Source: Chelatococcus reniformis
GTDB lineage: Bacteria; Pseudomonadota; Alphaproteobacteria; Rhizobiales; Beijerinckiaceae
Direction: 5' to 3'
NCBI RefSeq assembly: GCF_014640075.1
Contig: NZ_BMGG01000002.1
Span: 682,001-746,000, forward strand
DNA: 64,000 nt
In this document: positions 9,266 through 19,040 of the stretch, one piece after another
Layout: each line of letters opens with the position of its first letter
How positions within the stretch are numbered: the first letter of the stretch is position 1
Notes under the pieces: model-generated
What the model saw: the letters and a program-made list of their open reading frames with translations, nothing else
Databases searched by the model: none
What the model was told of the DNA's origin: nothing
Made by a program: the position numbers and the translations under genes

Positions 9266-9370
9266 GCTGAAGCGAGGGCTATAGGCGCAATGCCGGGGCT
9301 CGGCAAGCGTGGCCGGGCCCCGTCCACAGCTGCCGCGACCCCTCGCCGGCCGGTCGGCGTACCCAGGCGG

Positions 9371-10261
9371 TCATCGCCGCGGCTGCCCGATGAACGTCTC
9401 GAACGCCTCCTTGAACTGCGGGCGCCAGCGCGACAAGGCCGGCCGGTTCTCGATGATGTCGTCGGCTGTCCACTGCAGGCGGCGCTCGTCGAGCTCGCGC
9501 GGCACATCGTTGTCCGGGCACAGAACGTAGAAGTCGCCTCGGCCAAGGCTCGTCAGCATGAAGTCGACGACCTGCTGCGCCGTCCATGCCGACGGCGGCT
9601 TCTCCGCCACGGGCTTGCCGGAAGAGCTGGTCATGCCGGTGTAGGTATAGCCGGGAATCAGCAGATGCGCCGACAGCCGGCAATCGGGGGTGCGGCTGAA
9701 CTCGTAGGACAACGCCTCGGTGAACGTCCGCACGCCGGCCTTGGCCATGTTGTAGGCGTAGGCCCCGGGTGGATTGGTCAATCCCTGCTTGGAACCGGTG
9801 TTGATGACGAGGCCGGGCGCTCCCGTCGCCAGCATCGCCGGCACGAAGGCCTGCACGCCGTTGACGACGCCCCAGAGATTGACGTCGACGAGCCGCCGCC
9901 AGCGGTCGAGGCCCGTCCACGGCTCGCCGCTGAACCCGCCGACCGCGGCGTTGTTCATCAGCACGGCGACGTCGGCGTCGGCGAAGGCAAGGTCGCGCAG
10001 CCGGTCCAGATCCGCCGCGACGCTGACGTCGCATTGCAATGCGCGGATGCCGGCGCCCCCGCGGGCCGCTGCCCTCACCTCCGCCGCCGCCCGCTCCAGC
10101 GCCGCGCCGTCCACGTCGGCCAAGACCACGCCGAGCCCCTTGCCGGCGAAGGTCCTGGCGGCGGCGAGCCCGATGCCGCTCGCGCCGCCGGTGATGACGG
10201 CGGTGCGTTCGGCGACGATGGCAGGGTGGTCGGCGGTCGAAGGTGAAGGCGTGTCGGTCAT
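9371..10261 (-). CDS. Short-chain dehydrogenase/reductase (SDR)
   Basis: 296 aa from the ATG giving MTDTPSPSTADHP; an upstream frame extension is Pro/Arg-rich and unlikely. A classical SDR with the nucleotide-binding glycine motif ITGGASGIG, NNAAVGG after strand 4, and the catalytic region VINTGSKQG...YAYNMAKAG, with Ser, Tyr and Lys in place. Cofactor preference is plausibly NAD(H) because of the acidic VLADVDG after strand 2. The substrate cannot be inferred. The gene diverges from the aidB-like gene, with about 190 nt between starts. Confidence 0.88.
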   Translation of the reverse strand: MTDTPSPSTADHPAIVAERTAVITGGASGIGLAAARTFAGKGLGVVLADVDGAALERAAAEVRAAARGGAGIRALQCDVSVAADLDRLRDLAFADADVAVLMNNAAVGGFSGEPWTGLDRWRRLVDVNLWGVVNGVQAFVPAMLATGAPGLVINTGSKQGLTNPPGAYAYNMAKAGVRTFTEALSYEFSRTPDCRLSAHLLIPGYTYTGMTSSSGKPVAEKPPSAWTAQQVVDFMLTSLGRGDFYVLCPDNDVPRELDERRLQWTADDIIENRPALSRWRPQFKEAFETFIGQPRR

Positions 10262-10454
10262 GGGGGAACCTCGCTTGGCAATAAGGGGCCCGCATCCAGG
10301 TCCCGGGCGAGCCGCCGGAGCGTGGGGCGGGCGCGGCGCCGCGGCCCTCACTCTTACACCGCGAGGCGCTCGCAGGCATGCCGCCGGTCGCCGCTTGCGT
10401 CGGCGTCCGGCCGACCTATGGTTTAGTGATGAACCATTGGCAGGAAGCGCCCCG

Positions 10455-12128
10455 ATGACCGCCGTGACCCAGCCCGTCGCCCCGACCGCCTACGACACGC
10501 ACCAGGTATTCAACCAGGCGCCGCCATTCGTCGACGTCAACCTCGTCACGCTCGACCAACCCCTGCTCGACAATCTCGCCGCCAACGGCGTCGACCCGGT
10601 CGAGGACGGCCTCCTATCGTTCGGTGAAGCGTGGGGTTCGGCCGAGCGCCTCGACCTGGGGCGACTCGCCAATGAAAACCCGCCCAAGCTGAAGACTCAC
10701 ACCGCCCGCGGCGAGCGCGCCGATCAGGTCGAGTTTCATCCCGCCTATCACGCATTGATGGCGGCGAGCATGGAAGCGGGCCTGCACTCGTCGACGTGGG
10801 ACGCGCTCGAGGGCAGCAATAGGGGGCCGCGAGGCCACGTGGCCCGGGCCGCCAGGCTGATGGTGATCTCGGGCGTGGAGGCGGGGCACGTCTGCCCGCT
10901 CACCATGACGCATGCATCGCTGGCCAGCCTCGCGAACGCTCCCGAGCGCATGCGCGACTGGTTACCCCTGGTCCGCTCACGCACCTACGACCAGCGCTTC
11001 CTGCCGTTCTGGGAGAAGCGATCGGTCAATATCGGCATGGGCATGACCGAGAAGCAGGGCGGGACGGACGTCCGCGCCAACACCACGACCGCCGCTCCGC
11101 TGACCGGCGACGACTACGAGATTACCGGCCACAAGTGGTTCATGTCGGCGCCCATGTGCGATGCCTTCCTGGTGCTGGCCCAGGCGCCGGGAGGCCTGAC
11201 ATGCTTCCTCGTGCCGCGCTTCCGGCCCGACGGCTCGGTCAATGCCCTGCGCTTCCAGCGGCTCAAGGAGAAGCTCGGCAATCGGTCGAACGCATCCTCC
11301 GAGGTCGAGTTCACCGGTGCCTTCGGTTGGCGCGTCGGCGAAGAGGGTCGCGGGGTACGCACCATCATCGACATGGTGCAGTTCACCCGCCTCGACTGCG
11401 TCAGCGGCTCCAACGGGCTGATGCGCATGGCGCTGGCGCTCGCCGTCCATCACACCCGCCATCGTATGGTCTTCGGCCGCAAGCTGGCGGAGCAGCCGGC
11501 GATGGCGCTGGTGCTGGCCGATCTCGCGCTCGAGCTTGAAGCCGTCACCGCGCTGACGCTCAGGCTGGCGCGGAGCTTCGACGGCACGCTCGCCGACGAG
11601 CGCGAGGCCGCGTTCGCCCGCGTGGTGACCCCCGCGGCCAAGTTCATGACCTGCAAGGCGGCTCCCGGCTTCATCTACGAAGCCTTGGAGTGCCTCGGCG
11701 GCAACGGCTACGTCGACGAGGGCCCCATGGCGCGGCTCTACAAGGAGGCGCCGCTCAACGCGATCTGGGAGGGCTCCGGCAACGTCATGGCGCTCGACGT
11801 CCTGCGGGCGGCGGGCCGCGAGCCCCAGGCGGCCGCCGAGGTCGTAGCCGCCCTCGCGGCGGAGACGCGCGGCCTGCCCGGCGCGGCCGAAGCGGCGGCC
11901 GAGATCGGCGCGGCGGTGAGCGGTTCAGACGCGGAAGGGCGTGCCCGGCTCGCCACGGATCGGCTGGCGACGCTGGCCGCCGCCGCCGCCCTGCGCAAGG
12001 CGGCACCGCCCGAGATCGCCGACGCCTATGCGCGCACGCGGCTGGCGAGCCCCAGGCGCATCTGGGGCGCCAACGATCTGGGTGGACTGGCACCCCGCCT
12101 GATCGACCGGGCCCTGCCCCCGATCTAG
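10455..12128 (+). CDS. aidB: AidB-like acyl-CoA dehydrogenase family protein
   Basis: 557 aa, close to E. coli AidB along its whole length as I remember it: HQVFNQAPPFVDVNL at the N-terminus, GRLANENPPKL, MGMTEKQGGTDVRANTT, GHKWFMSAPMCDAFLVLAQ, KLGNRSNASSEVEF and NAIWEGSGNVMALDVLR. AidB is an FAD-containing acyl-CoA dehydrogenase homologue induced in the adaptive response to alkylating agents and able to bind DNA. The Glu of the IWEGSGN stretch is conserved. Start chosen at the first ATG before the conserved N-terminus; the open frame continues upstream into the opposite SDR gene but has no support there. No ada or alkB gene is nearby. Confidence 0.9.
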   Translation: MTAVTQPVAPTAYDTHQVFNQAPPFVDVNLVTLDQPLLDNLAANGVDPVEDGLLSFGEAWGSAERLDLGRLANENPPKLKTHTARGERADQVEFHPAYHALMAASMEAGLHSSTWDALEGSNRGPRGHVARAARLMVISGVEAGHVCPLTMTHASLASLANAPERMRDWLPLVRSRTYDQRFLPFWEKRSVNIGMGMTEKQGGTDVRANTTTAAPLTGDDYEITGHKWFMSAPMCDAFLVLAQAPGGLTCFLVPRFRPDGSVNALRFQRLKEKLGNRSNASSEVEFTGAFGWRVGEEGRGVRTIIDMVQFTRLDCVSGSNGLMRMALALAVHHTRHRMVFGRKLAEQPAMALVLADLALELEAVTALTLRLARSFDGTLADEREAAFARVVTPAAKFMTCKAAPGFIYEALECLGGNGYVDEGPMARLYKEAPLNAIWEGSGNVMALDVLRAAGREPQAAAEVVAALAAETRGLPGAAEAAAEIGAAVSGSDAEGRARLATDRLATLAAAAALRKAAPPEIADAYARTRLASPRRIWGANDLGGLAPRLIDRALPPI

Positions 12129-12350
12129 GCCGCCGGACCCAACGGGCACCCCCGCGGCGAAAATTCCGCCGCTCGAGCAAAGACATAGGGCGACCGCCCG
12201 AATGCCGCCTCCCCCGCAGCGCGAAATGGCCCCTTGCGGATCGCCGACCGGGGCCCATTTGACAGCGCCCGGGCTTTGACCCATTCATCGCGCCCCGAAT
12301 GACCCGGCGCGGCCGAGCCTTCGCCCCCCTTACCGAGCAGATCCCAGCCC

Positions 12351-15089
12351 ATGAAAGTCGTTGTCGTCGAGTCTCCGGCGAAGGCGAAAACCATCAACAA
12401 ATACCTGGGCAAGGACTACGAGGTCCTGGCCTCCTTCGGCCATGTCCGCGATTTGCCCGCCAAGGATGGCTCCGTCGATCCCGACGACGACTTCGCCATG
12501 ATCTGGGAGTTGGAGGACCGCGGGGCCAAGCGGGTCGCCGAGATCGCCCGCGCGGTCAAGGGCGCCGACAAGCTGATCCTGGCCACCGACCCGGACCGCG
12601 AAGGCGAGGCGATCTCCTGGCACGTCGTCGAGGCGCTCAACCAGCGCCGCCTGCTCAAGGGCATGCCGATCGAGCGGGTCACCTTCAACGCCATCACCAA
12701 GGATGCGGTGGAGGCGGCGATGGCCGCTCCGCGCATCATCGACCAGGCGCTCGTCGACGCTTACCTCGCCCGGCGCGCCCTCGACTATCTGGTCGGCTTC
12801 ACCCTGTCGCCGGTGCTCTGGCGCAAGCTGCCGGGCGCGCGTTCCGCCGGCCGCGTGCAGTCGGTCGCGCTGCGCCTCGTCTGCGACCGTGAGCGCGAGA
12901 TCGAGACCTTCGTCCCGCGGGAATACTGGTCGATCCTGGCGAAGCTGGCGACCAAGGCGGGAGCCGAGTTCGAGGCCCGCCTCGTCGGCGCCGACGGCAA
13001 GAAGATCACGCGCCTGGATGTCGGCACGGCGGCGGAAGCCGAGGCCTTCCGGCACGACCTCGACAATGCGACCTTCACGGTCGCCACCGTCGAGGCGAAG
13101 CCCGCCAGGCGCCACCCCTACCCGCCCTTCACCACCTCGACCTTGCAACAGGAGGCATCGCGCAAGCTCGGCATGGCGCCGGCGGTGACCATGCGCAATG
13201 CCCAGCGGCTCTACGAGGGCGTGGAGATCGGCGGCGAGACCGTCGGCCTCATCACCTATATGCGCACCGACGGCGTCGACATGGCGCCCGAGGCGATCGC
13301 CGCGACGCGCAGCGTCATCGGCGAGATGTACGGCGCACCCTACGTGCCTGCGGCACCTCGCAAATACACGGCCAAGGCCAAGAATGCGCAGGAGGCTCAC
13401 GAGGCGATCCGCCCGACCGACCTGTCGCGCAAGCCCGCCGACGTCGCCCGCGTGGTCGACCCCGAGCAGGCCAAGCTCTACCAGCTGATCTGGATGCGCA
13501 CGGTGGCGAGCCAGATGGAATCGGCCTTGCTCGAGCGCACCACGGTCGATATCGCCGCCAAGGCCGGCGCCCGCGACCTCGACCTGCGCGCCACCGGCCA
13601 GGTGGTCAAATTCGACGGCTTCCTCAAGCTCTACCAGGAAAGCCGCGACGACGGAGATGACGACGAAGAGAATCGGCGCCTGCCGCCGATGGAGGCCGAC
13701 GAGCGGCTGAGCAAGCGGTCCATCGCCGCGACCCAGCACTTCACCGAACCGCCGCCGCGCTACTCGGAGGCGAGCCTGGTCAAGCGCATGGAGGAGCTCG
13801 GCATCGGCAGGCCGTCGACCTACGCCTCCGTGCTGCAGGTGCTGAAGGATCGCGACTACGTCCGCATCGAGAAGACGCGGATGATGCCGGAGGACAAGGG
13901 CCGCATCGTCACCGCGTTCCTGGAGAATTTCTTCCGCCGCTACGTCGAGTACGACTTCACGGCCGGCCTCGAGGAGCAGCTCGACCGCGTCTCCAACAAC
14001 GAGATCGACTGGAAGGCGGTGCTGCGCGATTTCTGGCGCGATTTCATCGCCGCGGTCGACGACACCAAGGGGCTGCGCACGACCCAGGTGCTCGATGCGC
14101 TCAATGCCTATCTCGGGCCGCACATCTTTCCGGCCAAAGCGGACGGAAGCGATCCCCGCGGCTGCCCCGTGTGCGGCACGGGCCAGCTGTCGCTCAAGCT
14201 CGGCAAATTCGGCGCCTTCATCGGCTGCTCGAACTATCCGGAATGCCGCTACACGCGCCAACTCGCCCAGAGCAACGACGCGGAGAATGGCGGTGACGGG
14301 GCACGGCCCGGCGTGCGCAGCCTCGGCACCGATCCGGACAGCGGCCTCGAGGTGACCATCCGTGACGGTCGTTTCGGCGCCTATGCCCAGCTCGGTGAGG
14401 GAGAGAAGCCCAAGCGCCAGTCGGTTCCTCGCGGCACCGACCCACAGAGTGTCGATCTCGCCACGGCCCTCGCGTTGCTGTCGCTGCCCCGCGAAGTGGC
14501 GAAGCACCCGACCTCGGGCGAGCCGATCCTGGCCGGCATCGGCCGCTTCGGCCCCTACGTGCAGCACGCGAAGACCTTCGCCAACCTCGGCAAGACCGAG
14601 GACGTGCTGACCATTGGCGCCAATCGCGCCATCGATCTGATCGTCGCCAAGGAGCAGGGCGGCGGCCGCCGGTTCGGCGCCGCGGCCGAGCCCGGCCGCG
14701 AGCTCGGCACCGACCCGACGTCCGGCCAGACGATCACGGTGAAGGCTGGGCGCTACGGCCCCTACGTCACGGACGGCACGACCAACGCGACCCTGCCCAA
14801 GGACATGGCGCAGGACACCGTGACGGTGGAGCAGGCGATCGCCCTCATTGCGGCCCGCCGCGCCGCAGGCCCGGCCACGAAGCCGGCGCGCCGCACCGCT
14901 GCCAAGGGCGGGGCAGCCAAGAGCAGCACGGCCAAGAGCGCCACCGCCAAAAGCGCCGCCGCCAAAGGCTCCACAGCCAAGACGGCGTCGACCGGCAAGG
15001 CCGGGCCGAAGAAGGCGCCTGCCAAACGCAAGGCGTCGGCCAAAACCGCCACGACCAAGACCAAGGCAAAGGTGTCGACGGACGGCTGA
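12351..15089 (+). CDS. topA: DNA topoisomerase I with Lys/Ala-rich C-terminal tail
   Basis: 912 aa. Type IA topoisomerase that relaxes negative supercoils. The TOPRIM start MKVVVVESPAKAKTINKYLG and TDPDREGEAISWH are clear. The catalytic tyrosine is in GLITYMRTDGVDM. One four-cysteine zinc ribbon (CPVCG...GCSNYPEC) is followed by repeats containing GRFGPYVQH and GRYGPYVTDG. From about residue 845 the protein ends in a low-complexity tail of alternating Lys, Ala, Ser and Thr, resembling histone-H1-like tails, which probably binds DNA electrostatically. The region 12129-12350 before it has no gene. Confidence 0.98.
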   Translation: MKVVVVESPAKAKTINKYLGKDYEVLASFGHVRDLPAKDGSVDPDDDFAMIWELEDRGAKRVAEIARAVKGADKLILATDPDREGEAISWHVVEALNQRRLLKGMPIERVTFNAITKDAVEAAMAAPRIIDQALVDAYLARRALDYLVGFTLSPVLWRKLPGARSAGRVQSVALRLVCDREREIETFVPREYWSILAKLATKAGAEFEARLVGADGKKITRLDVGTAAEAEAFRHDLDNATFTVATVEAKPARRHPYPPFTTSTLQQEASRKLGMAPAVTMRNAQRLYEGVEIGGETVGLITYMRTDGVDMAPEAIAATRSVIGEMYGAPYVPAAPRKYTAKAKNAQEAHEAIRPTDLSRKPADVARVVDPEQAKLYQLIWMRTVASQMESALLERTTVDIAAKAGARDLDLRATGQVVKFDGFLKLYQESRDDGDDDEENRRLPPMEADERLSKRSIAATQHFTEPPPRYSEASLVKRMEELGIGRPSTYASVLQVLKDRDYVRIEKTRMMPEDKGRIVTAFLENFFRRYVEYDFTAGLEEQLDRVSNNEIDWKAVLRDFWRDFIAAVDDTKGLRTTQVLDALNAYLGPHIFPAKADGSDPRGCPVCGTGQLSLKLGKFGAFIGCSNYPECRYTRQLAQSNDAENGGDGARPGVRSLGTDPDSGLEVTIRDGRFGAYAQLGEGEKPKRQSVPRGTDPQSVDLATALALLSLPREVAKHPTSGEPILAGIGRFGPYVQHAKTFANLGKTEDVLTIGANRAIDLIVAKEQGGGRRFGAAAEPGRELGTDPTSGQTITVKAGRYGPYVTDGTTNATLPKDMAQDTVTVEQAIALIAARRAAGPATKPARRTAAKGGAAKSSTAKSATAKSAAAKGSTAKTASTGKAGPKKAPAKRKASAKTATTKTKAKVSTDG

Positions 15090-15494
15090 GGCACGGCGTC
15101 ACTCGCGGCGACGATTCGCTTCACAGGCGGTGCGTGCGTCGCCCCAGGCGCCGGGCTGCAAGCCAGGGCTGCGTTCCACATCGCCTGCGAGTCCGAGCAC
15201 GACGCCATCGCGCCCGCCTGCGCGGCGGAACGAACGTCTCCCGTCACGCCCCATCACGACCGTCGGCTGTCGTCTAGATTGACGTGGGGAGATGAAATTT
15301 CCTTATTCTTTCGAGCGTCTTGACGCCGCTCGGCGGAGCCTGGACGGTCGGCCTCGCGGCCCGATCCGCCAGCGCCGCCGGGAGGCTTTCATGGCAATCG
15401 ACCGCACGTCGCTCGCGACCGATCGCGAGAACAATGGACAGCGGCGTCGGACCCATCACGCACCGGCCACGCTGTCGCGCCGGGAGGCTCGGCA
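15090..15494. other. Intergenic stretch between topA and the binding-protein gene
   Basis: About 405 nt with no convincing gene. Short frames exist but have Arg-rich compositions typical of GC-rich noncoding DNA. It contains an AT-richer patch near 15275-15320 holding a promoter-like sequence described separately. I see no terminator with a U-tract for topA. Confidence 0.6.
15279..15309 (+). promoter_or_regulatory. Candidate promoter upstream of the sulfonate-type binding protein
   Basis: TTGACG at 15279-15284 resembles a sigma-70 -35 box, and TATTCT at 15304-15309 is a possible -10 with 19-nt spacing, longer than ideal. It lies in an AT-richer patch and would give a leader of roughly 180 nt before the GTG at 15495. 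Confidence 0.35.
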
Positions 15495-16463
15495 GTGAAC
15501 AGGTTCGTCTCCCGCCGCGGCATGCTCGATCTGGGCCTTGCCGTCCTTGGCGGCCTGGGGGCGGCGGCCCTGCCGCTGGCCGGCGCTCACGCGCTGGCCG
15601 ACAAAGGGCTTCGCGTCGGCAATCAGAAGGGCGGGCTGCGTTCCCTCCTGGAGGTCTCCGGCCAGGCCGCCGATCTGCCCTTCGCGCTGCGCTGGAGCGA
15701 GTTCCAGAGCGCGGCGCCGATCCTGGAGGCCCTGAACGCCGGCGCCCTCGATGTCGGCTACACCGGTGACTTCTCGTTCCTCACGGTCGCCGCCGCGGGC
15801 GCGCCGATCCGCGCCATCGGCGGCACGCGCTCCGGGCCGGCGACCCAGGCGATCGTCGTGCCCAAGGATTCACCGATCCGGACGGTCGCAGACCTCAAGG
15901 GGAAGACGGTGGCGGGAACGCGCGGCGGCTGGGGCCACTTCCTGATCCTGGCAGCGCTCAAGCAGGCGGGGGTGGATGCCGATGCGGTGAAGATCCGCTA
16001 TCTGGCGCCGCCCGAAGCGCTCCCGGCGTTCACCAGCGGCAACATCGACGCCTGGGCCATCTGGGAACCGTTCGTCTCCCAGGTGGTCCTGCGGGCCGGT
16101 GCCCGTGTCCTCGTCGAGGGCGGCGGCCTCACGCCCTCGGTGACGTTCCTCGTCGCCACGACCGAGGCGATCCGCGAGCGCCCGACCGAGCTCGCGCAGT
16201 TTCGGGCGCGCGTCGACAATGGCTTCGCCTGGGTCGACGACAACCGGGCCGCCTATGCGGCCTACAATTCAAAGCTGACGGGCATGCCCGAGGACATCGT
16301 GCAGCGCGCCTTCGACAACACGCGCGCCACGCCGATCGTCATCGACCAGGCACTGGCGACGGAGATCCAGGCAGCAGCCGACCTCGCGGCCTCCTTTGGC
16401 GTGCTGCCGCGGCAGATCGACGTCGCCGGGACGCTGGATACCTCCCTGCCGGCCGCCGGTTGA
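15495..16463 (+). CDS. ABC transporter substrate-binding protein, aliphatic sulfonate (SsuA/TauA) type
   Basis: 322 aa starting at GTG. The N-terminus has SRRGMLDLG followed by a hydrophobic run ending AGAHA, a likely export signal with a twin-arginine look. The mature part follows the SsuA/NMT1 pattern: LRVGNQKG, DVGYTGDFSFLTVAAAGAPIRAIG, VADLKGKTVAGTRGGWGHF, and IDAWAIWEPFVS. Such proteins bind alkanesulfonates, taurine or related molecules in the periplasm. No permease or ATPase gene is adjacent, so it must use a transporter encoded elsewhere or be a remnant. It separates topA from rnr, which are usually neighbours in related genomes. Confidence 0.87.
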   Translation: MNRFVSRRGMLDLGLAVLGGLGAAALPLAGAHALADKGLRVGNQKGGLRSLLEVSGQAADLPFALRWSEFQSAAPILEALNAGALDVGYTGDFSFLTVAAAGAPIRAIGGTRSGPATQAIVVPKDSPIRTVADLKGKTVAGTRGGWGHFLILAALKQAGVDADAVKIRYLAPPEALPAFTSGNIDAWAIWEPFVSQVVLRAGARVLVEGGGLTPSVTFLVATTEAIRERPTELAQFRARVDNGFAWVDDNRAAYAAYNSKLTGMPEDIVQRAFDNTRATPIVIDQALATEIQAAADLAASFGVLPRQIDVAGTLDTSLPAAG

Positions 16464-16559
16464 GGGCCGCGCCGCGGACAGGCCGCGGCCACGCCGCAGG
16501 AGGATGACTTTGGCGGCGATTGGGCCCATGTAGGGGCATTGGCCATCGAAGGCCCGGCG

Positions 16560-19040
16560 ATGGTGCGCGGGACCCCGGCTATCCCTGGATCCGTTTTGAC
16601 GAGCCGCCCGCGCAAGCACGCTCCCCCCGTACGCTCCCACAATGACCAGGCCGCCGAGGCGGCGCCGCGGCCGGAACGCGCGGGCGTGCCCACCCCTAGC
16701 CGCGATGACATCCTGGCCTTCATTGCGGCCGCCAAGGGCAAGGTCGGCAAGCGCGAGATCGCGCGCGCCTTCGGCATCGGCGGGGGCCAGCGCATCTGGC
16801 TGAAGCGGATGCTGCGGGAGCTGCAGGACGACGGCCACCTGGCCCGCCGCGGCCGCATCGTGCACCGGCCAGCCGAGCTGCCGCCGGTCGTGCTGGCAGA
16901 CATCGGCGGGCGTGACGCCGACGGCGAGCTGCTGGCGAGGCCGGCGGAGTGGGACGCCGACGAACTGGGGGACGCCCCCGTCATCCTCATCGCCACCCCA
17001 CGACGGCCGCGGCCCGGCCAGCCCACGCCGGGCGTGGGCGACCGCGCCCTGCTGCGGGTCGAGCGCGGCGATGGCGACGACGGCACGACCTACACGGGCC
17101 GCGTCATCAAGATCCTGGGCAAGGCGAAGTCTCAGGTGCTCGGCGTGTTTCGGTCCCTGCCCGATGGCGGTGGCCGCATCGAGCCGATCGACAAGAAGAG
17201 CCTCGGGCGCGAGATCGCCGTGCGGGCGGGCGACACCGGCGATGCCCGCGACGGCGACCTCGTGGCCGTCGCGGTGTCGCGGCCCGGGCGGCTGGGCCTC
17301 GCCTCGGCGCGGGTGCGCGAGCGCCTGGGCTCGCTGACCTCGGAGAAGGCCGTCAGCCTGCTCGCCATTCACGCTCATGCCATTCCACACGTCTTTCCGC
17401 CGGCGGTCCTGGCCGAGGCCGAGCGCGCCGAGCCCATCGGCCTCGCCGGGCGCGAGGACTGGCGGCAGCTGCCGCTGGTGACCATCGACCCGGTCGACGC
17501 CAAGGACCACGACGACGCCGTCCACGCGGAGCCGGACGATGACGCGGGCAACGCCGGCGGCTTCGTGCTCACCGTTGCCATCGCCGATGTGGCGGCCTAT
17601 GTGCGGCCAGGCGTCGCGCTCGATCGCGAGGCGCTGGAGCGTGGCAATTCCGTCTACTTTCCCGACCGCGTCGTGCCGATGCTGCCGGAGCGCATCTCCA
17701 ACGATCTCTGCTCTCTGCGTCCGCATGAGGACCGCCCGGCGCTGGCCGTGCGCATCGTCATCGATGCCCACGGCCGCAAGCTGCGCCACGCGTTCCACCG
17801 GGTGATGATGCGGTCGGCCGCCAAGCTGGCCTACCAGCAGGCTCAGGCGGCGATCGACGGCATGCCCGACGACGTCACCGGCCCCCTTGTCGAGCCGGTG
17901 CTGAAGCCCCTGTGGGCGGCCTATGCGGCGCTCGCCCGCGCCCGCGACCAGCGCGGCCCGTTGGCGCTCGACCTGCCGGAGCGCAAACTCGTGCTCGACC
18001 GGGAGGGCCGGCTCGAGCGCGTCCTCATCCCGCCCCGCCTCGACGCCCATCGCCTGATCGAGGAGTTCATGATCCTCGCCAACGTCTGCGCCGCCGAGAC
18101 GCTGGAGCGGACGCAGCAGCCGTTGCTTTACCGGGTGCATGACGAGCCCTCCATCGAGAAGATGAGGGCGCTGGGCGAGGTGATGGCCTCGATCGCTATT
18201 CGCCTCCCCAAGGCGGGCGCGCTTAAGCCGGAGTTGTTCAACCGCATTCTCGCCCAGGTCTCCGGCAGCGAGCACCAGACCTTCGTCAACGAGGTCGTGC
18301 TGCGCTCGCAGGCGCAGGCCGAATACGCGGCGGAGAACTATGGGCACTTCGGCCTAAACCTGCGCCGCTACGCGCACTTCACCTCGCCGATCCGCCGCTA
18401 TGCCGACCTGATCGTGCATCGGGCGCTCATTCGAGCGCTGAAGCTCGGGCGCGACGGCCTGCCCGAATCGACCACCACCGAAGTCCTGGCCGAGGTCGCG
18501 GCGCGCATCTCGACCGCGGAGCGGCGAGCCATGGTCGCCGAGCGCGAGACCGTCGACCGGTTGATCGCCCACCATCTGGCCGACCAGATCGGCGCCAGCT
18601 TCGAGGGCCAGATTTCCGGCGTGACCCGCGCCGGCCTCTTCGTGAAGCTCGCGGAGACCGGCGCTGACGGCTTCATTCCCGCCTCCACGGTCGGCGACGA
18701 GTTCTTTCGCTACGAGGAAGGGCTGCACGCTCTGGTCGGCAACCGCACCGGCGCCATGCACCGGCTCGGCGACGCGGTGCGCGTGCGCCTGGTGGAAGCG
18801 GCGCCCGTCGCCGGCGCCCTCCGCTTCGAACTGCTGACCGAGGGCCGGCGCGGTGCGCGCTCCGCGCGCCGCAGGCCCGGTGGCCCGGCCGGGCGCGCGG
18901 CCGAGCCGAAGCGCCGCCCGGCGAAGGGTGGTGGGCCGGGCCGGCGGGACGACAAGGCCAAGGAGGATCTCAAGGCGGCGGTGCGCGCGAAACGGACACC
19001 GCGGCCCACCACCCGGCCTGGACCGGCGGACAAATCGTGA
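16560..19040 (+). CDS. rnr: Ribonuclease R
   Basis: About 826 aa. A processive 3'-to-5' exoribonuclease that degrades structured RNA. Order: an N-terminal winged-helix region (RDDILAFIAAAKGKVGKREIARAFGIG), cold-shock domains, the RNB catalytic domain (TIDPVDAKDHDDAVHAE with the catalytic Asp cluster, VYFPDRVVPMLPERISNDLCSL), the HFTSPIRRYADLIVHR motif, an S1 domain (GQISGVTRAGLFVKLAETGADG), and an Arg/Lys-rich tail. The start is uncertain. The ATG at 16560 has a GAAGG upstream; a TTG at 16539 and a TTG near 16599 (giving MTSRPRKHAPP) are alternatives. The stop overlaps the DUF983 start (GTGA). Confidence 0.95.
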   Translation: MVRGTPAIPGSVLTSRPRKHAPPVRSHNDQAAEAAPRPERAGVPTPSRDDILAFIAAAKGKVGKREIARAFGIGGGQRIWLKRMLRELQDDGHLARRGRIVHRPAELPPVVLADIGGRDADGELLARPAEWDADELGDAPVILIATPRRPRPGQPTPGVGDRALLRVERGDGDDGTTYTGRVIKILGKAKSQVLGVFRSLPDGGGRIEPIDKKSLGREIAVRAGDTGDARDGDLVAVAVSRPGRLGLASARVRERLGSLTSEKAVSLLAIHAHAIPHVFPPAVLAEAERAEPIGLAGREDWRQLPLVTIDPVDAKDHDDAVHAEPDDDAGNAGGFVLTVAIADVAAYVRPGVALDREALERGNSVYFPDRVVPMLPERISNDLCSLRPHEDRPALAVRIVIDAHGRKLRHAFHRVMMRSAAKLAYQQAQAAIDGMPDDVTGPLVEPVLKPLWAAYAALARARDQRGPLALDLPERKLVLDREGRLERVLIPPRLDAHRLIEEFMILANVCAAETLERTQQPLLYRVHDEPSIEKMRALGEVMASIAIRLPKAGALKPELFNRILAQVSGSEHQTFVNEVVLRSQAQAEYAAENYGHFGLNLRRYAHFTSPIRRYADLIVHRALIRALKLGRDGLPESTTTEVLAEVAARISTAERRAMVAERETVDRLIAHHLADQIGASFEGQISGVTRAGLFVKLAETGADGFIPASTVGDEFFRYEEGLHALVGNRTGAMHRLGDAVRVRLVEAAPVAGALRFELLTEGRRGARSARRRPGGPAGRAAEPKRRPAKGGGPGRRDDKAKEDLKAAVRAKRTPRPTTRPGPADKS

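Noticed and set aside
12330-14567. Long open frame (about 745 codons) antisense to topA
   Set aside because: Mirror frame of a GC-rich codon-biased gene; Arg/His/Gly-rich, no recognisable domains, topA strongly supported on the other strand.
16269-18347. Open frame of about 692 codons antisense to rnr
   Set aside because: Same GC-rich mirror effect; it also crosses the binding-protein gene's 3' end.
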